The translations under genes and the position numbers were made by a program. 64,000 nucleotides of DNA, taken from assembly GCF_009193355.1 (NCBI RefSeq), contig NZ_WBVT01000012.1, forward strand, positions 1 to 64,000, read 5' to 3'. How positions within the stretch are numbered: the stretch's first letter is position 1; the number at the start of each line of letters is the position of its first letter. Below, one piece after another: positions 23,218 to 31,285 of the stretch. The notes beneath the pieces were generated by a model that ran no database searches, was not told where the DNA came from, and worked only from the letters and a program-made list of their open reading frames with translations. Origin of the DNA: Bifidobacterium leontopitheci. Lineage in GTDB: Bacteria; Actinomycetota; Actinomycetes; Actinomycetales; Bifidobacteriaceae.

Positions 23218-24345
23218 TCACTCGGCCGAAAACGCGCCGCGCACGTACTGCGGCTGGTAGGGCGCGTCGGCGGTCGGCACACCCAGCTTGGCGGCGGCAC
23301 GGAGCGGCCAGTACGGGTCGCGCAGCGCAGCGCGGCCGATCTCGACCGCATCCGCCTGCCCTGCCTTGAGGATCTTCTCCGCCTGCTTCGGCTTGGTGAT
23401 GAGCCCGACCGCGGTGGTGGGCACCGCGGCCCGGCTGCGCACCTGGTCGGAGAACGGCACCTGATAGTTCGGTTTGACGGGGATGGTCACGTCGGCGATG
23501 ATGCCGCCGGTGGACACGTCAATCAGGTCGACGCCGTGCCGCTTGAGTACGCAGGCCGTGTCCACGGTCTGGTCCAAATCCCAGCCGCCGGCCGCCCAAT
23601 CGGTGGCGGAGATGCGCACCAGCAGCGGCATCGTGTCGGGGATCACCTCGCGGATCGCGTCCGCCACCTCGGTGAGGAACCGCATGCGGCCCATGAGGTC
23701 GCCGCCGTACTCGTCCGTGCGCTCGTTGCACAGCGGATCGAGGAACTGGGAGATGAGATAGCCGTGCGCCGCGTGGATCTCGATCGCCTCGAACCCGGCC
23801 CACACCGCACGCTGGGCGGCGGCCTTGAACGCGCCGACCAGTCCATGGATCTCGTCAACGCTCAGCTCACGCGGGTCGGCGAGCCCGCGGTAGGCGATGC
23901 GGCTTGGCGCGACGGTCTGCCAGCCGCCGGCGTCCTGCGGCACGCTGCGTCCCTCGTAGCCGACGCCGAAGCAGCCGGTCGAGCCCTTGCGTCCCGCGTG
24001 GTTGAGCTGGATGGCGGCGGTCGCCCCCGCCTGCTTGATGCCGTCGACGATCCATCGCCAGGCGTCGATCTGGTCGTCGTTCCACAGGCCGACGTCGTGC
24101 GGCGAGATACGGCCTTCCGGCGCGACGGCGGTCGCTTCGGCGATAATCATGCCGAAGCCGCCCATCGCGCGCGAAACGTAATGCTGGTAATGGAACGGCG
24201 TGGGCTTGCCGTCGCCGGCGGTCGCCGAATACGTGTCCATCGGCGGCAGCCACACGCGGTTGCGCACGGTGACGCCGCGCAACGTCATCGGCTGGAACAG
24301 CCGTACCTCGCCCTTGCCGCTTCTCTTCTTCCCCTCTGCGTTCAT
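23218..24345 (-). CDS. NADH:flavin oxidoreductase, Old Yellow Enzyme family (YqjM-like)
   Basis: 375 residues forming one TIM barrel. Motifs are FQPMTLRGVTVRNRVWLPPM at the N-terminus, the substrate-binding AIQLNHAGRKGS, the catalytic-region HAAHGYLISQFLDP with NERTDEYGG, and the FMN-phosphate region ADAVEIGRAALRDPYWPLRAA. Members reduce C=C bonds of unsaturated aldehydes, ketones or xenobiotics with NAD(P)H; the natural substrate is unknown. The ATG at 24345 is preferred over 24360 because AAAGGACGATC precedes it. It lies downstream of the PBP gene behind a strong terminator. Confidence 0.93.
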   Translation of the reverse strand: MNAEGKKRSGKGEVRLFQPMTLRGVTVRNRVWLPPMDTYSATAGDGKPTPFHYQHYVSRAMGGFGMIIAEATAVAPEGRISPHDVGLWNDDQIDAWRWIVDGIKQAGATAAIQLNHAGRKGSTGCFGVGYEGRSVPQDAGGWQTVAPSRIAYRGLADPRELSVDEIHGLVGAFKAAAQRAVWAGFEAIEIHAAHGYLISQFLDPLCNERTDEYGGDLMGRMRFLTEVADAIREVIPDTMPLLVRISATDWAAGGWDLDQTVDTACVLKRHGVDLIDVSTGGIIADVTIPVKPNYQVPFSDQVRSRAAVPTTAVGLITKPKQAEKILKAGQADAVEIGRAALRDPYWPLRAAAKLGVPTADAPYQPQYVRGAFSAE

Positions 24346-24502
24346 GATCGTCCTTTCCATGGGTCCGATGCCATCACGAGCGCACCGGCCGACACTGTTG
24401 TCGCCGATTCCTTGTCGTCGACCTCTCCCATGGTATACCGCGGGCGCGCCGCATGGTGTACCGATACACACGGCACCGCACTGCACTGCGCACGTCGTCG
24501 GA

Positions 24503-24543
24503 AATAACAAAGGGCGTGCGGGAATCTAAATCCCGCACGCCCT
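24503..24543 (-). terminator. Terminator of the penicillin-binding protein gene
   Basis: On the minus strand AGGGCGTGCGGGA, loop TTTAGAT, TCCCGCACGCCCT and then TTGTTATTT: a perfect 13 bp stem with a T-rich tail, 78 bp after the PBP stop. Confidence 0.93.
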
Positions 24544-24620
24544 CCTGTAGCCGACTCCACGGCTGTCCGCCGAGGATGCCCGGCCGCTCGGTGACTGCTC
24601 GGTGGCCGATCACCGGCCGC

Positions 24621-26957
24621 TCACTGGCCGCCGTTGGTCTGGTCGCCGCCGACCGTGACGTCGGCAGGCGTCTGGTCTTCGGCGCTCTGTCCACTCGTCG
24701 TGCCGCTGCTGTTCGAGCTGCCGGACGATGTGCCCGACGACGACGTGCCCGACGACGTGCCGGAACTGGTGGAGCCGCTGGTGCTTGAGCTGGTGCTGTA
24801 CCCGCTCATGTACTTGGACGACGGGGTGCCGTACGAGTCGTCGTTCGGCGCGCCGATGGCGTTCAGGTACGTGTCCATGAAGTCCTTCCACGCGGGGATG
24901 GCGATGTACGAGCCGTACCAGGTGTCGTGGTAGACGCCGTTGATGGTCTTGTTGTCGAAGTTGCTGTTGCCGTTCGCGTTGCCGACCGCCACGTAGGAGG
25001 CCACCTGCGTGGTGAAGCCGCCGGTGAGCATGTACGTGTTCTCGTTGGTGCCGGTCTTGGCGAAGGTCTTGCGGCCGTTGGCCAGCTGGGCCGCGCGGCC
25101 GACGCCGTCGGGGCGCACGACGAACTGGTTGAGCACGTAGGCGGTGGTTTCGGCGATTTCGGGGTCGATGGCCTGATGGCACTTGGCCTTGGGCACGTTG
25201 AGCTCGTTGCCGGTGGCGTCGGTGACCTTCTTGATGGCGATCGGCGTGCATTCGACGCCCTTCGCCGCGATAGTCGCGTACACGTTCGCCATGGTCAGCG
25301 GCGAGGCGAGGCCGGTGCCGCCGATGACGAGCGGGGCCTGGTAGGCGCCGCCGTTCGAGGTGTCGTCCTTGAGGTGCATGTTCATCTTCTGAATCGACGC
25401 CTGGTGGAAGCCGACGTCCTCGGCGGTCTGCGCGATGGATTCAAGGCCGATGACCTTGAGCATCGCGGCCTGCACGGTGTTGTGCGAGTGGACGAGACCG
25501 TCGAGCGGGGATTCCGCGTAGGTGCCTTCGCCGCCCGCGTTGTGCACTTCCCATGTGCCGACGCCGCGGAAGCCGGGGATGCCGCTGTACAGGTTGACCG
25601 ACGAGGTGGCCGGCAGCGTCTGGGTGATGGACTTGCCTGCGCGCATCCACGCGATCAGGTTGATCGGCTTCCATGTAGAACCGGTCGGGAAGCCGGAGCC
25701 TCCGCCGTCGATCTGGTCGACCGCGTAGTTCATGGCCGTCTTCGAGGAGTCGTTGTTCGCGTTCGGGCTGGTGTCGTACGTCTTGTTGATGCCGAAGCCG
25801 AGCACTTCGCCGGTGCCGGGGCGGATCGCGGCCATCATGACCTCGAAGCCGCTCGGGTCGTTCGCGGGGATGGCCTTGCGCGCCGCGTTCATGGCCGCCT
25901 GGTTGGCCTTGACGTCCATCGTGGTGTAGATGTCGAGTCCGCCCTCGTACAGCAGCTTCTTGCGGGTGGCCGCGTCCTTGCCGAACTCCTCGGAGTTGAG
26001 GATCTTCTTGGTCACGTAGTCGCAGAAGAACGCGGCGTCGCCGGATGCGTCGCAGCCGGCCTGCACGGACTGCAGCTTGAGCGTGTCCTTGACCTTCATG
26101 GCTTTGGCCTCGTCATGCTGCTTCTGCGTGATGTACTTCTCCTGCAGCATGAGGTCGAGCACGATGTCGCGGTATTTTGTCGTCTGCGGGATGTTGCTTT
26201 CGACGGACGGGTCGTAGTTGTTCGGGTTCTTGGTGATGGCGGCGATGGTCGCGGCCTGCACCACGTTGAGCTTGTCGGCGGTGGTGCTGAAGTACCGTCG
26301 CGCGGCCATTTCGACGCCGTAGATGCCGCGGCCGAACTGGGCGATGTTGAGATATCCCTGCAGGATCTCCAGCTTGGAGTACTTCTTCTCGACCTGCACG
26401 GCGATGAGCATCTCGCGCAGCTTACGCGCGATGGTGTCCTCCGATGCGTGGAACTGGGCGATCGGGTCGTCGTCCTCCTGCGCCTGCAGGAGCAGCACGT
26501 TCTTCACGTACTGCTGGGTGAGCGTGGAGCCGCCCTGCGTATCCTCGCCCTTCTTGAGGTACGTCTGCACGAACGCGCGCATCACGCCCTGGATGTCGAC
26601 GCCGGAATGCTCGAAAAATCGCTTGTCCTCACGGGCGACCACGGCCTGGCGCATCGGCTCGGAGACCTTCTTGAGCGGCACGACGATACGGTTCTGCGAG
26701 TAGAAGGTGCCGATCTGCGTGCTGCCGTCCGCGGCGTAGAGGCGGGACTGCTGCGGCAGGTCGGTCACGTCGAAGTCGATGCCCTCCACCTGCAGCGAGG
26801 GCACGACGGCCCGCACCGCGCTGTTCGCTCCGAACACGGCAGGCAGGAAGAACGCGCTGGCGACGACGCCGCCGGCCACGCACAGCAGCACGTACGCGAG
26901 GAACAACGAGAACACACGTTTTGCGGTCAGGGATTTCTTCTTGGGCATGGTTGCCAT
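24621..26957 (-). CDS. Bifunctional penicillin-binding protein (class A, GT51 + transpeptidase)
   Basis: 778 residues. It builds and cross-links peptidoglycan on the outer face of the membrane. After a short Lys-rich cytoplasmic start, one membrane helix lies at about residues 13-40. The glycosyltransferase domain has AREDKRFFEH (catalytic Glu110) and GGSTLTQQYVKN. The transpeptidase has the active Ser in TGSTWKPIN (about 425), SHN at about 490 and AKTGTNENT at about 633. The last ~60 residues are a Ser/Thr/Gly-rich tail typical of actinobacterial PBP1-type proteins. ATGs at 26957 and 26948 are both possible; neither has a strong ribosome site. Confidence 0.95.
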   Translation of the reverse strand: MATMPKKKSLTAKRVFSLFLAYVLLCVAGGVVASAFFLPAVFGANSAVRAVVPSLQVEGIDFDVTDLPQQSRLYAADGSTQIGTFYSQNRIVVPLKKVSEPMRQAVVAREDKRFFEHSGVDIQGVMRAFVQTYLKKGEDTQGGSTLTQQYVKNVLLLQAQEDDDPIAQFHASEDTIARKLREMLIAVQVEKKYSKLEILQGYLNIAQFGRGIYGVEMAARRYFSTTADKLNVVQAATIAAITKNPNNYDPSVESNIPQTTKYRDIVLDLMLQEKYITQKQHDEAKAMKVKDTLKLQSVQAGCDASGDAAFFCDYVTKKILNSEEFGKDAATRKKLLYEGGLDIYTTMDVKANQAAMNAARKAIPANDPSGFEVMMAAIRPGTGEVLGFGINKTYDTSPNANNDSSKTAMNYAVDQIDGGGSGFPTGSTWKPINLIAWMRAGKSITQTLPATSSVNLYSGIPGFRGVGTWEVHNAGGEGTYAESPLDGLVHSHNTVQAAMLKVIGLESIAQTAEDVGFHQASIQKMNMHLKDDTSNGGAYQAPLVIGGTGLASPLTMANVYATIAAKGVECTPIAIKKVTDATGNELNVPKAKCHQAIDPEIAETTAYVLNQFVVRPDGVGRAAQLANGRKTFAKTGTNENTYMLTGGFTTQVASYVAVGNANGNSNFDNKTINGVYHDTWYGSYIAIPAWKDFMDTYLNAIGAPNDDSYGTPSSKYMSGYSTSSSTSGSTSSGTSSGTSSSGTSSGSSNSSGTTSGQSAEDQTPADVTVGGDQTNGGQ

Positions 26958-27291
26958 TCTAGAGGGGCGTCTCTACCGCGCGCATCATACCGCCGACTGA
27001 TTCACGATTCCTTACAGGGTGCTCACAAACCGTTCGATACCGCCGTTTTCAGCCGGTTTGCCGGTATCGTCTCGTCGGTTCCCCGTTTCCGTTCGCGTCA
27101 CGTTCAGCAACGTCACAGCAACGCGGTCACGGTGACGCGGCGGTCACGGCGACAACATCACGGCGACAACGCCACGGTAGCACAGCGGCAACGTCACGGC
27201 AGCAACAACGTCGCAACGATAACGTCACAGCGGGTGCCTGCACGCTGTGACAGAAGACTCGCACACCCGGCTAACGCAACAGCACACCCGG
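26958..27291. other. Intergenic region with short repeats and a small hairpin
   Basis: Between the PBP start and the Crp/Fnr gene stop. Degenerate direct repeats of CAACGTCACGG and CGGCGACAAC fill 27105-27225. A hairpin (GTCACAGCG, loop GGTGCCTGCA, CGCTGTGAC) lies at 27224-27251, related to the one at 21762-21801. No gene is seen. Confidence 0.5.
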
Positions 27292-28008
27292 CTACCGCTG
27301 CGAGCGCCGGATGAGCATGCCCGGCTGGTAGATGATGATCGAGCGGCCTTCGCGGGCGATCCAATGCCGGTTCGCGAAGTCCATGAGCGCCTTGTTCACG
27401 GTCTCGCGCGACGAGCCGACCAGCTGGGCCAGCTCCTCCTGCGTGAGGTCGTGCGGCACCAGCAGGCCGGCTTCGACCGGTTCGCCGAAGCGCGCGCCGA
27501 GGTTGAGCAGCATCTTCGCCAGCCGGGCGGGCACGTCCATGAACACCAGGTCGCAGATGCGCTCGTTGTTGCCGCGCATGCGGTTGGCGAGCACCTGCAG
27601 CATGTCGATGGCGACGCTCGGATGCTCGTTGAGCCAGGCGAACAGGGCGTCGTGCTCGAGCCAGGCCACCTGCGTGCCCGACGTCATCGAGACCGCCGAC
27701 GCCGTGCGCGGGCCGCCGTTGGGGTCGAAGACGGGGATCTCGCCGAGCAGTTCGCCGTGGGCGTGGATGGACAGCAGCTGCACGCGCTTGTCCTTCGCCT
27801 CGCGGATCAGCTTGACACGGCCGCGTTCCAGCAGGTACATGCGATGGTCGGTGTCGCCTTCGCGGAAGATGTAGTCCCCTTTGCCGAACACGGCCTTGTG
27901 CAGGTGAGGGATCAGCTCGTTGGCCTGCTGTGGCGACACCTGTTTGAACAATGCCGTGTGCAGCAGTTCGTTGTCTTCCTCGGGAAACGAATTCGGCCCG
28001 ACTGCCAT
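27292..28008 (-). CDS. Crp/Fnr family transcriptional regulator
   Basis: 238 residues. The N-terminal cyclic-nucleotide-binding fold has the family's GDYIFREGDTDHRMYLLERG and GELLGEIPVF...RTASAV, which resembles the cAMP phosphate cassette. The C-terminal helix-turn-helix is LTQEELAQLVGSSRETVNKAL. It is close to actinobacterial global Crp/GlxR-type regulators, so cAMP or a similar ligand is likely, but no [4Fe-4S] cysteine pattern is visible and the ligand is unproved. Excellent ribosome site (AGGAGG, 8 nt before ATG). The upstream lipoate ligase stops only 33 bp away, so the two may share a transcript. Confidence 0.93.
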   Translation of the reverse strand: MAVGPNSFPEEDNELLHTALFKQVSPQQANELIPHLHKAVFGKGDYIFREGDTDHRMYLLERGRVKLIREAKDKRVQLLSIHAHGELLGEIPVFDPNGGPRTASAVSMTSGTQVAWLEHDALFAWLNEHPSVAIDMLQVLANRMRGNNERICDLVFMDVPARLAKMLLNLGARFGEPVEAGLLVPHDLTQEELAQLVGSSRETVNKALMDFANRHWIAREGRSIIIYQPGMLIRRSQR

Positions 28009-28041
28009 CGTGACGCCTCCTGTCGTGTGCGGTCGATCTCC

Positions 28042-29499
28042 CTATTGTAGCCCAGCCGTCAAGGGGCGGCCTTGATTCGTATCAACCCGCCATGCGTCGG
28101 GGTCGGCGAGGCTGTTCGCCAGCGCGGCCACCAGCGCGTCGCGGCTCAGACCGATCTGCGAGCGCAGCGGGTCGACGCGTCTGACGGCCGACCTGACCGC
28201 CTTGTCGCTCATCTTTTCGGCGGATGTGTTGAGTACGCGGGCCATCTTCGCCGCGTCGATGTCGTAGGCGAGCGTCACGTGGTGGAGCACCGCGCCGGGG
28301 TCGCCGTCTTGTGCGGGGAAGCGGCGTTGCGCGGCGCCGCCGATCTTGCCGGCCGGCGAGGCGATGTCGTTGACGCCCGAGAATCCGGCTTCGAGTCCCA
28401 GCCCGCGCAGTGCGGCGATCAGCCACATGTCGCACAGCCGGTAGGATTGCGTGACCGTCAGCCCCGCGGTGAAGTCGCGCGGCGCGTACAGCGAGTAGGT
28501 GATGGTGTTGCCGGGCTCGATGAACATCGCTCCCCCGCCGGTGCAGCGTCGCACGACGGCGAATCCCTCGCGTGCGGCGACATCCTCGTGCACTTCGTCG
28601 GGGATCGACTGGAACCGGCCGACCACCACCGCAGGCGCCGCCCACTGCCAGAAGCGCACGGTCGGGCCGCGCCGGCCGGCTGCGACCTCGCCGGCCCAGC
28701 GTTCGTCGACGGCCATCTGCTCGGCCGGGGTGCGCGGAACATCGAGAACGATGGCTGGACCGAGCTGCTTCCATCGTTCCAGCCATGCGGCGGGGAATGT
28801 GGGGACGGCGTACGTCTGCGTCACCGACCGCGCCACCGGCTGGGCAGTGACCTGACCGTTCGCGGCCGGGAGGAGCTGTGCCGGAACGGATGCGGCGCCG
28901 TCATCATGGTGCGGCCGTGCCTGACGATGTTGCGATTGCGCCGTGTTCGCCGCCGCGACGGCGTTCACGGAAACGTCAGACGTCGCGGCAGACGCGGACG
29001 GACCGTCGTTGGGTGCCCGGCTGTCGTCGTGTTGCCTCAGTGCCCTCCGCAGTGCCCGCCACAGTGCCGTCGCGATCGCCTCAGCCGACGTGCCGATCAG
29101 CGTGACACCCGAATGCCGACGTATCGTCTGTTCGATACGGGACTCTGCAGATGGGTCGCCGGACGGCTTGTCGGCGGCCGTGACTGATGCCGCTGCGGGG
29201 CCGGCAGCGAGCGGACCGTCCGTGACGTGTGCCGCCGCAGCAGTGACGGCTTGCGCAGCCAGCATGGTCAGGGTCCGGTTCATGTCCTCGATGAACGCGG
29301 TGACGTCGCCGCCGCTCCCCTCGATGAAGAAGTCCCCGTCAAGCCGGGCGGCCGCAGCATCGTCGCTGCGCATGCCGCACTCGCCGGCCGCCTGTTCGAC
29401 GGTGACCGCGACCAGCTTGCCGCCCGGCGTCTTGCATTCCCCGCGTGCTGTCATGCACTGGGCCGTTATACCCTGTGCCGTCATGTCGCCTGCCGTCAT
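28042..29499 (-). CDS. lplA: Lipoate-protein ligase, LplB-like domain fused before LplA
   Basis: 485 residues. The C-terminal half (from about residue 235) is the LplA/biotin-lipoate transferase fold, with RRCTGGGAMFIEPGNTITYS near 316 and the lipoyl-AMP-binding lysine region PAGKIGGAAQ. The N-terminal ~140 residues look like the accessory LplB-type domain (KTPGGKLVAVTVE near 23-35, then DFFIEGSG). They are joined by a Ser/Ala-rich linker of about 100 residues. E. coli LplA has the accessory domain at the C-terminus, so this is the opposite order. It should attach lipoate to proteins such as GcvH (35401-35814). ATG 29499 follows AAAGGGGACACC. Confidence 0.87.
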   Translation of the reverse strand: MTAGDMTAQGITAQCMTARGECKTPGGKLVAVTVEQAAGECGMRSDDAAAARLDGDFFIEGSGGDVTAFIEDMNRTLTMLAAQAVTAAAAHVTDGPLAAGPAAASVTAADKPSGDPSAESRIEQTIRRHSGVTLIGTSAEAIATALWRALRRALRQHDDSRAPNDGPSASAATSDVSVNAVAAANTAQSQHRQARPHHDDGAASVPAQLLPAANGQVTAQPVARSVTQTYAVPTFPAAWLERWKQLGPAIVLDVPRTPAEQMAVDERWAGEVAAGRRGPTVRFWQWAAPAVVVGRFQSIPDEVHEDVAAREGFAVVRRCTGGGAMFIEPGNTITYSLYAPRDFTAGLTVTQSYRLCDMWLIAALRGLGLEAGFSGVNDIASPAGKIGGAAQRRFPAQDGDPGAVLHHVTLAYDIDAAKMARVLNTSAEKMSDKAVRSAVRRVDPLRSQIGLSRDALVAALANSLADPDAWRVDTNQGRPLTAGLQ

Positions 29500-29533
29500 G
29501 GTGTCCCCTTTCGGTTCGTCGCGGATGCCGTCA

Positions 29534-29605
29534 ACAACCAAAACGGGACGCCGATGAGGGCGGTGCCGTTGCGATTGGCCGGTACCGCCATCATCGACGT
29601 CCCGT
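29534..29605 (-). terminator. Terminator of leuB
   Basis: CGGGACG, CGATGA and GGCGGT on one side pair with ACCGCC, TCATCG and CGTCCCG on the other, forming a long stem with small bulges. On the minus strand it is followed by TTTTGGTTGTTG. It lies 50 bp beyond the leuB stop. Confidence 0.82.
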
Positions 29606-29654
29606 GTGACTGACGTCTGGCTCAGGTGTGTTGCTGACCGCAAGCCGCGGCCCG

Positions 29655-30686
29655 TCAGATGCGGGCGAGGATGTCCTTGCCGACCTGCTCGGTGGTGCGC
29701 TGTGTGGAGCCGAGCTCCTCGATGTCCGCCTCGACGGCCGCGTGGATCTTCTTCGCGGCGTCGTCGAAGCCGAGATGCTCGAGCAGCATGGCGGCGGACA
29801 GGATCGCAGCGGTCGGGTTCGCGATGCCCTTGCCGGCGATGTCCGGGGCGGAGCCGTGGATCGGCTCGAACATGGACGGGTACTCGTTGCTCGCGTTGAT
29901 GCAGCCGGACGCCGAATAGCCGACGCCGCCGACGACCGCGCCGGCCTCATCGGTGAGGATGTCGCCGAAGAGGTTGTCGGTGAGGATCACGTCGAAGCGG
30001 CTCGGGTCGGAGACCAGGTAGATCGTGGCCGCGTCGATGTGCGAGTAGTCGTGCGAGACCTCCGGGTACTCTTCGCCGACCTTGTCGACGATGCGCTGCC
30101 ACATGTCGCCGGCGTTGACGAGCACGTTCTTCTTGTGCACGAGCGTGATGTGCTTGCGGCGCTTCATGGCCAGCTCGAAAGCGTAGCGCACCACGCGCTC
30201 GACGCCGTACGCGGTGTTGATGGACACCTCGGTGGCGACCTCCTGCGGGGTGCCGCGACGGACCGCGCCGCCAGCGCCGCAGTACAGGCCCTCGGTGCCC
30301 TCGCGCACGACCACGAAGTCGATGTCGCCCGGGTCGGCGAGCGGCGAGGTGACGCCCTTGTACAGCTTGGACGGACGCAGGTTCACATACTGGTCGAGCG
30401 CGAAGCGCAGCTTGAGCAGCAGGCCGCGCTCGAGGATGCCGGCCTTGATGCGCGGGTCGCCGACCGCGCCGAGCAGGATCGCGTCGGTCTTCTTGATGCG
30501 CTCGAGTTCGTCGTCCGGCAGGATCGCGCCGTCGCGCAGGTAGCGTTCGGCGCCGAGGTCGAACGGTTCGTAGGTGAAGTCCGCCACGCCTTCGGCGGCC
30601 TTCTCGAGGGCCTGCTGGGCCCAGGGGGTGACTTCTTTGCCAATGCCATCGCCGGGGATGACGGCGATCGTGTATGTCTTGCTCAT
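29655..30686 (-). CDS. leuB: 3-isopropylmalate dehydrogenase
   Basis: 343 residues. It oxidises and decarboxylates 3-isopropylmalate with NAD+ in leucine synthesis. Motifs are [14 protein letters not shown] at the N-terminus, substrate-binding [13 protein letters not shown] (Arg residues), [12 protein letters not shown], metal-binding [18 protein letters not shown], and the NAD-binding [18 protein letters not shown]. No other leucine genes are adjacent, so it stands alone with its own terminator. The 5' region carries a family A repeat array 65 bp upstream of the start. I see no T-box or leader peptide. Confidence 0.96.
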   Translation of the reverse strand: MSKTYTIAVIPGDGIGKEVTPWAQQALEKAAEGVADFTYEPFDLGAERYLRDGAILPDDELERIKKTDAILLGAVGDPRIKAGILERGLLLKLRFALDQYVNLRPSKLYKGVTSPLADPGDIDFVVVREGTEGLYCGAGGAVRRGTPQEVATEVSINTAYGVERVVRYAFELAMKRRKHITLVHKKNVLVNAGDMWQRIVDKVGEEYPEVSHDYSHIDAATIYLVSDPSRFDVILTDNLFGDILTDEAGAVVGGVGYSASGCINASNEYPSMFEPIHGSAPDIAGKGIANPTAAILSAAMLLEHLGFDDAAKKIHAAVEADIEELGSTQRTTEQVGKDILARI

Positions 30687-30751
30687 AGCACGTGAGACTA
30701 CCCGCGCGGCGACCGTACGGCGGCCTACCTCTCAGCTTATGGACAGCTTCG

Positions 30752-31023
30752 CAACGGACCGTACCCGTACCGCCATCCCCGAGTACGGTCGGTCAGGATT
30801 TCTCAACGAAACGTACTCCAGACGACCGTACGGGTACGGTCCGTTGGCAATTCACAACGAAACGTACCCGTACGCAGATTTAGAGTACGGTCCGTTGAGA
30901 AAAGAAAACCGACCGTACTCGTACCGCCATCCCCGAGTACGGTCGGTCAGGATTTCTCAACGAAACGTACTCCAGACGACCGTACGGGTACGGTCCGTTG
31001 AGAAACGCTATCGGACCGTACCC
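30752..31023. repeat. Family A hairpin array, five and a half units
   Basis: Palindromes of the same kind as at 15474-15926. Units 1-2 are repeated as units 4-5 in an 81 bp segment that is identical base for base (30766-30846 and 30920-31000, 154 bp apart), so the array grew by a recent duplication. It lies upstream of leuB. Confidence 0.92.
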
Positions 31024-31055
31024 TGCACGATGTCGAGCGGGACGCGACTGGCGAA

Positions 31056-31250
31056 ACGCTCCCCCAGTCAGCCTTCGGCTGACAGCCCCCTCCACCGAGG
31101 GGGCCAAGACCGGGCAGGAACGCATTCACGGGTCAGGTTCGACCGGTGCATGCTGACCCTCCATAGAGAGAATCAAGACCGGCCCGTCATCTTGGCCCCC
31201 TCGGTGGAGGGGGCTGGCTGAGCGGAGCGAAGACTGGGGGAGCGTCACCC
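31056..31250. repeat. Two family C repeats in inverted orientation
   Basis: 31056-31104 reads ACGCTCCCCCAGTCAGC ... CCCCCTCCACCGAGGGGG. 31192-31250 is the reverse orientation (GGCCCCCTCGGTGGAGGGGG ... ACTGGGGGAGCGTCACC). About 85 bp of unique DNA lies between them. The pair sits downstream of the oligopeptidase stop. Confidence 0.85.
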
Positions 31251-31285
31251 GCAATCACAGGCCATACCTGCGCGATGCCGCCGGC

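Noticed and set aside
24927-27314. A 795-codon frame opposite the penicillin-binding protein
   Set aside because: Antisense composition artefact; PBP motifs on the minus strand are unambiguous.
30574-31221. A 215-codon frame across the family A and C repeats
   Set aside because: It is translated repeat DNA (RTRTAIPEYGRSG, SPSQPSADSPLHRGG), a common mis-annotation, without ribosome site.
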